NCBI RefSeq assembly: GCF_901000735.1
Contig: NC_081542.1
Span: forward strand, 14,795,577-14,859,576
Origin: Corylus avellana
Lineage: Eukaryota; Streptophyta; Magnoliopsida; Fagales; Betulaceae
Reading direction: 5' to 3'
Length of the DNA stretch: 64,000 nucleotides
Position numbers and translations under genes: made by a program. The stretch's first letter is position 1. Each line of letters opens with the position of its first letter. Shown here one piece after another: positions 33,263 to 45,632 of this stretch. Under the pieces are notes generated by a model, which did not search any database, was not told the DNA's origin, and worked only from the letters and a program-made list of their open reading frames with translations.

Positions 33263-35298
33263 TTTTTTTTTTCGGTTGTGAACCCAAGCTCAAATTTCAT
33301 ATATTTCTAATGGGTACTGAGGTTCAAACCAAAACCCGGTTGGTAAAGTTCGGTTCACACTTATTTGTGGCGGACGTAAGTCTTTAAAACCAAATCGTCT
33401 TAAATCTCGTGTTCCCTTTCTCTCCCTGTTTTCGCTACTCTTCTCGTATTTTATATTTCACATAAATTTTATTCTCCACAAATGATCAACAACCTTATCC
33501 AAAAAAATCTTTGCCCCAAGGTATGTGACTGAGAGAGAGCACTCCAAACTTTTTAGCTTTTCTTAATGAAATTATGAAACTACTTTACATGTCGTTCGAC
33601 CTCCACACTCCTGTCTTGTCCGCAAACATAGGCTTTCATCATTTACAGACAGACTTTGAAGCTTTTCTCATTGACAAATTGGCTGCATGGACCATTGATA
33701 ATGGCTATATGTGACCAAATATAGATGTATTCAAACAAAGGGGTCTTTGAGTGTGCTCCAATTTTGATCTAATTCGTTGAGCTTTAAGGATAATGGTAAC
33801 TGAAATATACAGTGATAGGCTGATAGCTTACCTACTATATGTAAATTCTCGTTGCAACTAATGCAACCTTCATCATAATGTTCTTAAGACATGACACAGT
33901 GCGCATGCATGATGGTTTGATTATTCATGGACTTTATATATATAATAATATAATTGTAAAAGATGATGTGACATCAATGCATGTTCGTTTGATGATCATG
34001 TACTCAACGTGTAGAGTATATATATATATGCATCATCTGTTTTGGCTTTCTCTCTGGCATACAATTGATATGTGCTAAAGCACATAGCAATCTTTGTGGT
34101 GGGGGAAGATTTGGATCCATCCCCGATCGTCATAGGGCTATTGATGGAAAGATATGTACCCTCTCCACATTTGATTTACATAAACGTGCTTCTTGAAAAT
34201 AATGCTCACAGTTTTAATTGGTTCAAAGACAATTCAGGTCAACCTCTAAACCCATTTTTACTTTATCGTATGTAACACATTTTCAATGAGTCTTTACCAT
34301 GTTGAAGGTTGTGGAAAAAACTAAATATGGAAATAATAGCAGAAGTAAGAGAGATAAAAGAAAGTCAAAAAATTAGACACTTACGACATGCGCTCACATT
34401 TACTTGATTGTTTAGAGTATATAGGCCCTTAATCTATACAAGAAAATATAAATCGGCCTATACTAAGAATATAAATTAATAATATAAAATATAAAATATA
34501 TTCTATCACGGTATTTGGATTGAGAGGAAAATAATTTTTCGAGTGAGATCCATACATCACAAGAAGGAGAGACTATTGTAATAAATTGACTTAGACACAG
34601 ATGATCATTGTCATCAATTAGGTAAGGAAGAATGTGTTTTCCATAAGAGGTAATTTTCTCGAGTGAGTTTTGAGCAAAATTTGATGAAGAATAATTTATG
34701 TTGTGAAAGTGATACAAGAGGAACTTATAGGATTACTTCCAACTTCCGTGAATGTTACTATACGATCAAGTTCTATTTATAAGAAGTTTTATAACTTGTT
34801 TCTTCCTACGGAAACTACTAGCTATGGATACATAGTTCATGATATATTCTATCAATCTTAAGCTTATGATGATCTTAATTCCTTTGGTGGATATTGGTTT
34901 AGGGATAATTGTGTTCCAATAACATAGCATCCAGGCAAGTGGATCTCTTTTTAGAGCACACAGAAGCAGTCAACTCTTTCAAAATCCACGAGGAAATTGC
35001 ATGCGCATGTTGGGGCACGCTCGAACATGGTGTCCGGCGCATCCACTTTATAACCATGATGAGGTGCATGACTGCACAAATTTCAAACCGGAAGGGCACT
35101 TTAAATTTCAAAGCTGGTGGACCAACAAAAAGTGAAAGTATTTCTTATGATTTACAGTGGCCATTTCTGTTTGGACTGTCTCAAAGAAAGTGTCATATCC
35201 TATTATCGTACGTATTAGGACATTTCACTTCCTCAATATAAGCATACGAAATCCTGCCCCCTCCCTCTTTCCATGTATATATATATATATATCTTGCT

Positions 35299-35333
<35 letters not shown>

Positions 35334-35926
35334 CGCATGGGAAATCCTGGTGAATATCTGCAGGATTCAAACTAACCTTCAATTCCTACTTTCTTAGTGC
35401 TTGTACTAATGGCCACGAGCCAAGGACAGTGGATTTTTGTCAAAATTATTCTACCCATCTACTTTGTCACAACTCAGGAAAAGTTTAGTCACATGTGTGG
35501 CTGTGTGATATATTTCAAAGAACTATAATTGGAGCTCTTTAAAATTACTCATGAAACGCAATTTTACTACATGGTATTACTATATATAATATTGGTTCTA
35601 CCAATTGTCACGATTGAGGAAAAATTCTAGTCATGTCTAGATTATATCCTCCAAAATGACTAATCAAATAATTACAATTGAAACTTTCTAAAATCAGTTG
35701 TGAAACTTAATTTTAGCTAATTAATAAGAAATGAATATATATATATATATATGACTTAACATTGATACAATGTATTTACAATCCACCCATCTAATATAGG
35801 ATTTAACTCTATGAGAGTCATATCTTGGTCCATACCTAAGAATAAGATTTGCATTATGCTCACATGAGTAGATGTAAGCCAAGTCTCCATAATTAACCAA
35901 TTATATTCTTTTTAATGGGTTGTAGT
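33263..35926. other. Gene-poor stretch
   Basis: 33290-33500 resembles an LTR-like tail (CCAAATCGTCTTAAATCTCG then pyrimidine-rich). 34909-35241 has a 110-codon plus-strand frame (DLFLEHTEAVNSFKIHEEIA) with no family I recognise; the minus strand is also partly open there. A long A tract lies at 35300-35332. Nothing else was supported. Confidence 0.4.
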
Positions 35927-36465
35927 TGTTTGGGAGAGAATCGCCTAAGAAGTCCATAAAGAGCACATTAATGTATACGTTTGGACACCACTCTAACCCC
36001 AAAGCTCAAACTAATTATGTGTTTGGGTCCACTTATATATATTAACTATTTATTTTGTTTATTTTTCCTTAATGTATGACTCAACACTAATATGTACACT
36101 CATAACACATCTTCCTCTCATGTGTAAGTCTCTTCTACATTGCACAACTCCTCCTTGCATGTGAGTCCTTTACAAATCTAAGAGTGTCATATATACAAAA
36201 GTTCTAAGAGCCATCCACACTCTTTATTAGAGCCAAACCAAACACGTCAATGACAAAGACACCCATTTAAGTGAAAGCTGAAACGTAGCTCTCATACCAA
36301 TTTGTTAGGGAGAGAATTGCCTAGTGAGTCCACAAATAGCACATTAACATACATATTTGGACACCACTCCAACTTCAAAGCTTGAGTTAATGGGTTTTGT
36401 TCTATTATGTATATTAACTACTCAAATTTCTTTAAATAAAATCTCTCTCTAAGGCCTCTCCACTC
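35927..36465 (-). mobile_element. TRIM-like element 1
   Basis: The left LTR is 35927-36086 (TGTTTGGGAGAG...CTCAACA, 160 bp). A related right LTR starts at 36303 (TGTTAGGGAGAG) and degrades near 36465. Just before the right LTR the minus strand reads TGGTATGAGAGC (36289-36300), a Met-tRNA-type primer site, so the element is on the minus strand with its 5' LTR at the right. The internal region is about 216 bp and non-coding. Confidence 0.65.
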
Positions 36466-36725
36466 TCTCTCATAAAGTATGTCCCTTCCTATCCTCTGGC
36501 CTTCTCCATTTCTCTCAGTCATAAACCCTGACCTAGAAGATATTGAGTATCGGATTACCCAAATAAAGGCCCTTAATTGACAGGATAATTAGAGAATTAT
36601 GGAAAGTGATCGCGCTGGAGATCTTTCAAATCACAAAATCAATTAGCCTTCCCCTTTCTATATTGACCGAAATCCTTGATTGGTTCATTAATGTTCTAGC
36701 TGTCAAAAGCCAACTAAATAATCTA

Positions 36726-37571
36726 TGTTAGGGAGATTGATATTTGGAAAGTCTTTTTTAAGTGAGTCCATAATATAGAATGTAGAGACACTACATAACC
36801 CAAAAGCTTAAACTTATGAGTTTGGGCCCAATAATACCATATTAACCACTTATACTTCTTACATATTTCCAAGGTGAGACTCTGTCCATCTCACACATAT
36901 ATACTTAACATTATCCCCCTTATGTGTGAGTTCATCACCACAGTGCTACACTTCTCTCAAACGGAAGCCTTTTATCAATCTTATGTGGGCTATATGGGTT
37001 TGTCTGCGCCACACATCTTTGTCCTTACTCCATAGACTCTCGTTGTGCCTTGTGTATGTGCCATGAACCTTTTTGCTCATTTTCTAGTGATCATTGTTCA
37101 TTCTCATAACTTGCACATTTGTTCTTATTCCAAGAATCATTGTCAAGCCCATGCCATGAACCTTTGACATTCACTTCAAGGACGCTCATCCATGCTCACA
37201 TCTTGTATCTTTTTGTCCATACTCTAGTAACTTTTTTGTTTATGCCTATGCCACTTCACCATTGCCCATCACTTCAAGGACGCTCATAGCACCTTGCACC
37301 TTTTTGTCCGTACTTTAGGGACTTTTTTGTCTGTGTCTGTGTCTGTACCAGTGAACTCACGTATACCACCATTGACTCTTATACCACTTATTAGGGAGAT
37401 TGATACTTGGAGAATCTTTTTTAAGTGAGCTCATAATATATAGTATGTTGAGACACCACATAATCCAAAAATTTAAACTTAAAGGTTTGGGTCCAACAAT
37501 ACTATATAAACCACTCACATTTCTTACATATTAAACTCTATCATTTTAAACTCACACATATATACTGAATA
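36726..37571 (-). mobile_element. TRIM-like element 2
   Basis: The left LTR is 36726-36910 (TGTTAGGGAGATTG...ACTTAACA). The right LTR runs from about 37390 to 37571 (TATTAGGGAGATTG...CTGAATA). The minus strand beside the right LTR reads TGGTATAAGAG, a decayed primer site. Possible target duplications are ATCTA (36721-36725) and ATCTC (after 37571). LTR sequence and layout resemble TRIM-like element 1, so the two are probably one family. Confidence 0.6.
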
Positions 37572-38603
37572 ATCTCGTCATCGACAATGAAATGACCCAA
37601 TAGTAAATCCTCACTCCCCTTGCGATCCCTCCGCGATAAGGTATATAACACATGTCCTACATGTGACAACCAGTCGTATATATGGTGCTTTTATTTTGTC
37701 ATGAAGGCATGGCTTTTCATGTTGTGTAGTTGTTGCAGATTCCGATTCTTAGTGTCTAGTTAATGTTTCGCATTAATTTCATACTGCGAATGAGGTGAGC
37801 AGTGACATAATGAAGTTCCGTCGAGATCAAAATCAAGTGGCCTTTGGTAAATTAAACAGAACGTACAAGGGAAAATGTGCACCTAGTTTTTTAGTACCTT
37901 TTGCTTTGTCTTGTCCGACTACGAGACACATTGAGAAATGACACCGCAGGTTATCCTGTTTCCATGTTGCGTAACAGCTGGCAACTTCAACTCCATTGCT
38001 TCAGATATACATTCGACAATTAGCTACCAAAGTCTCTTCCCATTTAGATCACTTGGGATTGATTTTTTTTCCTTTTTCTTTTTGAGTTGTTTTATTTGGA
38101 CGGAAATTTCGTGCAAGAAGATTGTTCTATTGTAAAATATCTCATGAAAGCGTATAAACAGGCTTTATTTGTTCGGACAGATATTCGAACAGATGCAATT
38201 TAAATTGTTCAGACACTCCTATCTAAAAAGATAAAAGTTGTCTATACTTTCACATGAATTGTCATTTTGCAAACAATCTTATTGCACTATATCGGAATCC
38301 ATCTTATCTAATTGCTTGTTATGGGATCACGTCATACCCAAACATTCTTGCTCCCCTTTTTTCATAAAGTCATAGATAAATGATGAATACATGAGTTCAC
38401 CAAAAAGGCATATATATATATAAAATTGCTCCACATGCAAAGGCAGTGGCACCAACTTATGATGCACCCCGGCCCCTTCAAACTGCTAAAGACTATATAT
38501 ATTATATGTCTAGCTAGCTACTAGCATGAAAGGAAGATTATTAGCATAGCTAGTACTATAGGTAAGATAAGTCTAGCTTGCACATACATAAGACAATAGT
38601 ATT
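37572..38603. other. Gene-free stretch downstream of GH3.9
   Basis: No gene was recognised. 38160-38215 contains GTTCGGACAGATATTCGAAC, reminiscent of the LTR-type words at 14.5 and 25 kb. The 3' untranslated region of the GH3 gene should lie next to 38603. Confidence 0.5.
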
Positions 38604-40950
38604 CTAAGGAACCCACTTTGGATCCCTAGGGCTAAAAAAAGATGCCTTGACATGAGAATTAAGCAGCTTGAGAGCTGCTTTAGATTTGATGCACCTCGGC
38701 GTTTTATATTGGTTTATCGACCCACCTCGGTCGATGAACAAGTCCATCAATTCCTCAAAAGTGCCAGGCTCCACCACACGAATCTCAAGGGGCCCTACAG
38801 ACCTCTCATTTACTCGGCATCCTCTGTATATGTAGTCAAGCTCTTCTTCCACAGCAATGCAACATTCTTGGAGCACCTTATCATCAAGTACTGCAATGGC
38901 TGCACCCATGCCTGCAGCCTTTGATCCATGAAGTTGGATTTCCCAAAACAATACATAATGTCCAGGCAAAGTTGACGTGTCTGCATAGCTTGTGTACTCC
39001 ACCAGCAAAGCATTGTAAGGCTCCAGCAATTTCTTTGCCGCAGTGATGCTCTTATGCAAATCCTCTTCGTTGGTTTTGTCATTGTCAATGCTGAGGAGGA
39101 CATTTCTCCTGCAGATGAATCTGAACTGAGGGGCTGTATTGTGGAATCCAGTCACTTGCAGCACATCACCAATACGATATCGATATAGCCCTATATCATT
39201 TACCAAAAAAGCTTAGCATTAATGCTACTACAACCCTTACCAATTGGTACCACAAAAAAAAAAAAAAAAAAAAGGCTTTTGAAGTAAGAATCTTTTTAAT
39301 CTGTACTTTATCATATATAGAAAAAGAAATGTTACACGAACTCTCTTTTATGACCTTTTTTAATCCCTTTTACTTAGGTGCTTCTTACATAACGTAAACA
39401 GTTGCTACGTTTGCTTTTCACTACACTATTTTTTTAATCTCATATGCTTATTAACTTGGGTGTAAAAATAAATGGAAATTAACAATGTTTTTAAACCATG
39501 AATATGAGAGGAAGCAAGAAGGGAAAGAAAATGGTTTAATATTTAAAGAGTAGTCTTACCAGCAAAAGTAGTGACGACCAATTCATAATAGCAGCCGAGC
39601 CTAACCTGCACCAGGTCGACAAGCTTATCACTGTTCACCTCCTCTTCTTCACCGACGTCCATTAACATTGTACCATTCTCTCCCAATGGTATAAATTCAA
39701 AATAACACATGTTGGGCATGAGGGTAAACGCAACGTCGGCGGGGTCACATAACGGCTTCAAGTTGACGCCGAAGTAACATTCCGACGAGGCGTACATGGT
39801 GGAAACCAAGGGCAATTTCCCATCACTGTAATACTCCAGCGCCGGTATATACTGTGCCATGGAGCCGGTCACCACAGCCTCAATGTACTTAGCTCTAGGC
39901 CAAAGGCGGCACAAAACACCCTTCCACGATGAACGGCTGCAGATGTCGTAGATCTCGCTCGCAAGACGCGGGTCCGGCGACGAAAGCACAGCGGACATCC
40001 CCGAACGGCATCGGGGGTCGGTGATGGTCAGGTCCAGTTGGCCGGTGCGGATGTCGTCGCAGAGACGAACCCAATTCCGTTCGAGGAACGAGATTGCTCG
40101 GAGAAAAGCAGAGGCAAAAACCGCCCCTAGCCGGAGGACTTGGTGGCGGTGGATTAGCCCCGCGAGCAGCTGGCAATACATGCTTTGGCTGCTGTCGTTG
40201 GACAAAATGGCTTGGTCGGGGCTTGTATAGTCGTTGAAAGGGTCGCGCGCGCGGCACTTGAAGTGCTTGCTTTTGTAGAAGCTCGTCAGCACAGCCCGCG
40301 CGGGTAATCCGCAGGGTGTAGACATTTCTGCCTTGATAAAATAAAGGTACATCGCCTTTCCCCCGTCAAGACCGGAGACATATCTGCCATTTTTAAATTG
40401 ATTTAATTAGCTGCTCAAAATGATTTTAAATGTCTCTGAAAATAATGTAAATTGGATTAACTGATTCATGATTGGCATGATGAGATTGTATAAAAATGTT
40501 CTTCTGTCAAGATCTTCTGCTATTGAAGGCATCAACTTAGGCGCTCCAGCTGAAGTCCCTGAACTGCAAATATATACCATGATGACACAAGTTTATTAAT
40601 ATATAGAAAACCCAGAAACAGAACTCAAAAAAAAAAAAATGAGAATCATGCACAGATCACCTGCTAAGCATTTCCGTAATGGGGTGACCAGAAATGAGAG
40701 AGGAGTCTTCACCATTAGCAATTCTTTGGATAAAGGGGCGGATACCCTTGTAAGTAATGACAGGAACATTAAGCTTGAACTCTAAGACATCTTTTGATCC
40801 TTTCATATACTTGTTGAGATACTCAGTTTCTCTGTTTCGGGTTAAGATTTCTTTCAAGATGTTCTTTTGAACTTCGTCAGCCTTTTGTGTGAGCCTCTCA
40901 ATCTCCTTCAATGCCTCCTCGCCTTTGTACTCCAATTTCTTCCCATCCAT
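38604..40950 (-). CDS. GH3.9: Acyl-acid (IAA) amido synthetase, GH3.9-like (four exons)
   Basis: Exons are 40661-40950, 40462-40563, 39560-40383 and 38604-39190. All borders are GT-AG and phases add up exactly to 600 residues, the usual GH3 length. GH3 enzymes are cytosolic adenylating ligases that join amino acids to auxin or other acyl acids. The three ATP-binding motifs are present: [14 protein letters not shown] (residues ~96-109), [12 protein letters not shown] and [16 protein letters not shown]. Recalled Arabidopsis GH3.9 is the closest match: it shares the N-terminus ([19 protein letters not shown]), [13 protein letters not shown] and the C-terminal [11 protein letters not shown]. The assignment is therefore to GH3.9 rather than the JAR1 branch. 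GH3.9 is a group II IAA-conjugating member known from root studies. Substrate preference cannot be read from sequence alone. No frame damage was seen. Confidence 0.92.
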
Positions 40951-41046
40951 TGTCTCAGACGGAGGAAGATGAGCAGAAGAGCACTTTTGATCGACTTGGA
41001 AAAATATTATATTCTTCTTGTTGAAACGCTATAGAACCCACAGGGG

Positions 41047-41057
41047 GTTTATATAAA
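41047..41057 (-). promoter_or_regulatory. TATA box of GH3.9
   Basis: The near-palindromic TTTATATAAA lies about 100 bp upstream of the ATG at 40950. A pyrimidine/purine tract (GAGAGAGA on the minus strand) lies just upstream of it at 41058-41068. No TGTCTC auxin-response core stood out in the immediate promoter. Confidence 0.6.
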
Positions 41058-41068
41058 ATCTCTCTCTA

Positions 41069-42818
41069 CACTCTACACGTACACATCATATGGTGCTGAA
41101 TGCTGATGCCATTCATATTAATGCATATGATGTGGCCCCTCACAAGCTTTTCTTGATTTGAAGTTTTTTCCTCTCTGCTTAATCTACCATACTGCTTTAA
41201 AACCTTAAACATCTTTCTGATCAAATTACCGTTTTTCCTTAAGAGCATTAATTACAAATCCACACGACTAATCAAAGACGTACGTTTATGATGCACGGAA
41301 TGATGATCATCTTATTATCTGTAGATGTATTTAAGCAAAAGCATTATCCTTATCCTCTGCCCCCAGCTGATAACTTTGAAATTATGTATATATTAAAAGC
41401 ATCAGGATTAATTCTAGAATCAATATTCTTGCGTAACACACAAGTGCACTTGTTCAATGTCACCTGCATTTCAAACTTATTATGGAATGAGAAAAATTAA
41501 TTAGCATGTAATTTACTAGAAATATTTAGAAACCGCCTTTATAACATGTGGGTTTTATTCGATAGTGTGCACGTAAAATTGATATTAAAAAATGGAAAAT
41601 TATTAAGAAGGTATGATTGACAAGTTAATCACTAACTTATTAAATTGACAAATTATAAATTGTATATATGTACCTATCAAGTTAGTTTGTAAAAACTTTA
41701 TAGTAAAAATTGAAGTACTTTAATGCGAGCATGCGTGTATATATAAGAACGTGGCCTAAATGAAATATTCATACGGCATATAAAACTATATAATGGACAA
41801 CATTGAGGTTGTAATTAGTATCTGGTTCTATGTCTCATGGGATTATCCACATACCAAAGCTTTTTTCTCTTTCCTTGTCTCACTAAAAGCAAGAGAAGAA
41901 AAGCAGGTAAAATCAAATCTCCTTTATAGTATATGTTTCCCTCTCTCAAAACGGAATGTGACGTGTAAAACACGCAAACAAAACCCTACTTCTTTCCTTT
42001 CAATAGCAAAGGTAGTGCCTTACAAGCTGTGCTAGAAAGGTGCATTTAAAACAAACCCAAGTTGCAGGCACAAAGAGTCATTCAAAGGCCCCATTAACAT
42101 GATAAAGTGATTCCTAAATACCATGCACATATATATATATATATATATATATAAAAAGGAATTGCATGCAGCTTCAATCCATCCTCTTCAATAGTGAAAA
42201 AATAAGAGACAATCTCAGCCGTTGGATGGCTCCTGATCATCTGTGTATATCAGCAATATCCTTATCCAGATGGAAATCAAACCCCAAGTGTCGTCAGCAT
42301 CGACATCTTTAAGAGATGTACCATTCAATGAGGTTGGTGCCCGCCGCATCTGTTTACAATCTTTCTTCACCTTTTTCAAGGTCCTGAGAATGATTCACTG
42401 TATCAATAAGGAAGCTCTCTTGCTCTCAAGCCCCCACAATGACAATTCAGGCAAGACATTAACACTAGTGCAATCGAATTTCTTTTGCCATTGCAGGGAA
42501 GTTTTTGATAATGGAGGAGAAAGTGAACTTTTCGGGGCATCATTTTTCCATGACTAGATTGAGCACATCGCGTGCTTCACTCAAATCATGATGTCCCCCA
42601 ATACCTCCTTGGAAGTATTCACCGTACCATCTTTCTACACTTACCAACATTACATCCATCATCCCCTTCAGTGCCCTTTTTTTTTAATTTTTTCTATGTA
42701 CTTTACCGTCCACGATCTCCTTTTCTTTCTCTAGGATTGTTCATAATTTTGATGCAGCATGGCGTAATGGGTTTGTAAAGACAAACAGCATAAGAGTCGC
42801 TACTCTTTTTAAAATTAA
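41069..42818. other. Upstream region of GH3.9; gene-poor
   Basis: A 104-codon plus-strand frame at 42243-42557 and a partly open minus strand at 42240-42700 have non-random composition but match no family I know. A (TA)n run lies at 42128-42154. This block may hold distal promoter sequence or a decayed gene. Confidence 0.4.
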
Positions 42819-43113
42819 GGGTTGTTTGGCAAACAACACCCCCACCTCCAAACACTATTTACTTTATTCCTAAAAAAAATCAACATCAAAGCATTCTCAT
42901 TTTTATTTTACATCATTCACTTTTTATATCATATCATTTACTTTTTACTAATAAAAAAATTTAAAAAAAAATCTCACTATAAAATAAAACTTTTTCACTT
43001 TTCAATACACTTTTTCACTTCTCGATCAATACTAATCACTATTTTTATTTTTATTTTTTTTAGGTGAACAGTGTGTGGGGGTGTTTGTGTTGTTTAACAA
43101 ATTAAACACCCCC
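42819..43113. mobile_element. Tourist-like MITE (PIF/Harbinger type), 295 bp
   Basis: The termini are GGGTTGTTTGGCAAACAACA (left) and, reverse complemented, GGGGGTGTTTAATTTGTTAA (right). The trinucleotide TAA flanks both sides (42816-42818 and 43114-43116), matching the 3-bp TWA target preference of PIF/Harbinger elements. The interior is AT-rich and non-coding. Confidence 0.7.
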
Positions 43114-43116
43114 TAA

Positions 43117-44081
43117 GATTTGAGCAATATTTATTAAAAAAAAAAAAAACTAAAAAACTATTGAAAAGCGACGCTTTAGGTTGCATGTCCATAACATGTA
43201 TCTATACAAAACGAACTTCTAAATCTAGTAGAAGGCTTAAATAAAATCGATTTAACAAAATTATCGACAGCTTGTACAAATGGGATCACTTACTCGTTTG
43301 CAATAAAATTTAAAATTTCATTCTTAGATCGTAAGGAACACCCAAACAAGATAGCGAACGGGGCATTTTAGAACCTTTCCTCAGACTTTTGCCCTGCCTA
43401 GATAGTATGAACGAGCCGTATACCTCTTACGAACGCCTATGCTAGTTCCATTTGTTTTCTTAAATTCAAATGCTACCTGGTCTACATCAATCTTATTTGC
43501 TGTTTAGATGTAACTCACTTCATACATGCCATAGTAACAACAATAGACATGAAGGAAGACATATAATACAAGAGCTTTGAAAGTAAATGAATTAAGAGCA
43601 ATAATATGTGCGAAACCCTTTCACAAGGAATTTGCTGGCAAAAGCAAATTATCACTATAAATAGGAAAAATGCAATGCGTGTGTACGTGGCAATATTGTT
43701 TCAATGTGTGATAATATCTTTCTCAATGTCTATAAATGGGGGTCACATGGGGCCTCATTAACTGAAACCCATCATAAATATCTTTGAGATTTTTCACAAA
43801 ACGTGGCACTTTTTTGAGGATAGGGCTTCATCTAGTTCTGAAGACTCTTATCCCTTCTCTGATGAAATATAACCGTACGTACAATGAATATTATTTTGCA
43901 CGACAAGCACTATGCTCTATGACAAAAAAGGCCTACGATAAAAGCTTCCTATAAGGATGTATAGGCCAGCATTTTTCTTGCAAGAAGCATTATGGAGGCC
44001 ACCTTTTGGGTAGTGTGAGGAAGGTGAGAAAGATCCACCAAATGAGACGTACAAATTAACCAGCTGCTTTAACATATCATG

Positions 44082-44127
<46 letters not shown>

Positions 44128-44476
44128 GTTCTTCTTTTTTTTTCTTTTGGAAAATGTAGGTGTAATGACGTGTATAATTCCTGAATAAGCATAGCATATT
44201 ATGTATGCATGATATGATGTGACTATGTATAGTAGGTGCGTCGGTGACACTCATTTTACTCTCTTTCTCTCATGACTTCGCTCCATCATGAGAAGGGGTT
44301 TTCATATACAGAAACATGCATTGTTTCTGGCCAACTTCTTCAATTCAATGCCAATGCCATGACTTCACTTTTGGGACATTCAATTCTAGGCGTTAATGGA
44401 ATATTTTATTCTCTTCCATGTTCTTACTAGCTTTTAATCATAGCTCTTAATGAGTACTGAGTATGCATCAATAATG
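43117..44476. other. Gene-free stretch
   Basis: No open frame with a domain. It holds a (TA)n microsatellite at 44085-44122 and AT-rich intergenic DNA. Confidence 0.55.
44085..44122. repeat. (TA)n microsatellite
   Basis: About 19 TA repeats. Confidence 0.9.
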
Positions 44477-44489
44477 AGACATTTCATGT

Positions 44490-45632
44490 ATGTTTCAATA
44501 AAGCACTCTTAGCCAAGCAGTGTTGGCGACTTATGCAATACCCCGAAAGTTTGGCAGCAAAAATCATTAAAGCAAAGTATTACCCCAATGGGTCTTTTTT
44601 GTCGGCTAAGATGGGGAATAAGCCGTCGTATGCTTGGAGGAGTATCATGGCAGGCAGGGAATTATATGAAGAAGGGATCTTTTGGCGTATTGGTGATGGT
44701 AGGTCAATCTGGATCCGAGAAGACAAATGGATTCCACTACCTATCACGTACTCACCACAATTGGCTAGTCCCAACATACGTGGGCAAGCAGTGGTGGCTG
44801 ATTTACTAGATGACAACCTAGTTTAGTGGAACAGGTCTTATATTTTCCAGAATTTTGGTGCAGATGAAGCAGCTGTAATTTGTAATATCCCTTTGAGTAG
44901 ATATAACCAAGCGGACAAACTTATTTGGCGAGGGTCCAAGTCGGGGGAATTCTCAGTTAGAAGCGCTTACCACCTCAAAAAAGAGAGACAGGCTCGGAGG
45001 AAGGGGGAAAGCTCCCAGGGAGCCCAATTACAGGCCGTATGGAAAATGATTTGGAGGCTGAGGATTTCGAACGCGTCAAAGGTGTTTTTATGGAGGGCTT
45101 GCAACAATATCCTTCCAACAAAAAAAAACCTTAAGAAGAGGAAAGTCATCGCAAATGACACATGTTTTTTCTATTGTAGGGCCACTGAAACTGTCCATCA
45201 TATTCTTTGGGACTGTCCTTCATCCCAGGATGTCTGGAGTGTAAGTGGCAGTAAACTCCAAAAACAGAGGACAGGGGGTGACAACTTTAGGGAGGCGGTG
45301 GAGTATCTAAAGGATTCCTTACGCAGAGAAGACATGGAGTTATTCGTTTTGACTGCCAAGAGGATCTGGAAAAGGAGAAATGGGATGGTACATGGGGATC
45401 AGTTCACCCATCCATGTGTGGTATCGAAAGAAGCCAGGGATGAAGTGCAGCAATACCAGCGGGCCAACGAAAAACATCAAGAGGACTCTACAATCTCGCA
45501 GGTGATTAAGCAGAAATGGGAAGCTCCTCCATCGAGAATCTTTAAAGTCAATTGGGATGTTGCTATTGTCGAAGCGAAGGAACGAATGGGAGTGGGGTTT
45601 GTTATACGAGATGAAAGGGGGGCTGTTATTGT
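44490..45632 (+). pseudogene. LINE ORF2 fragment: reverse-transcriptase tail, zf-RVT and start of RNase H
   Basis: The frame opens with FNKALLAKQCWRLMQYPESL, typical of the plant LINE region after the reverse transcriptase palm. The zinc-binding-in-reverse-transcriptase region follows (VFLWRACNNILPTKKNLKKR, then CFFYCRATETVHHILWDC). The RNase H domain begins at FKVNWDVAIVEAKERMGVGF. One in-frame TAG (44824-44826) disables it. The domain is cut after VIV by the LTR-element insertion and resumes at 50771. Confidence 0.85.

Noticed and set aside
34909..35241. 110-codon plus-strand frame and opposing minus frame
   Set aside because: Both strands are partly open and neither shows a recognisable family; not enough for a gene call.
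38652..38924. Plus-strand frames inside the GH3 exons (also 40021-40230 and minus-frame shadows 38810-39103, 39895-40257)
   Set aside because: They are shadows of the GH3.9 coding sequence, which has consistent splice phases and all family motifs.
42243..42557. Possible gene on either strand
   Set aside because: Composition is non-random, but no domain, start context or splice structure could be supported.
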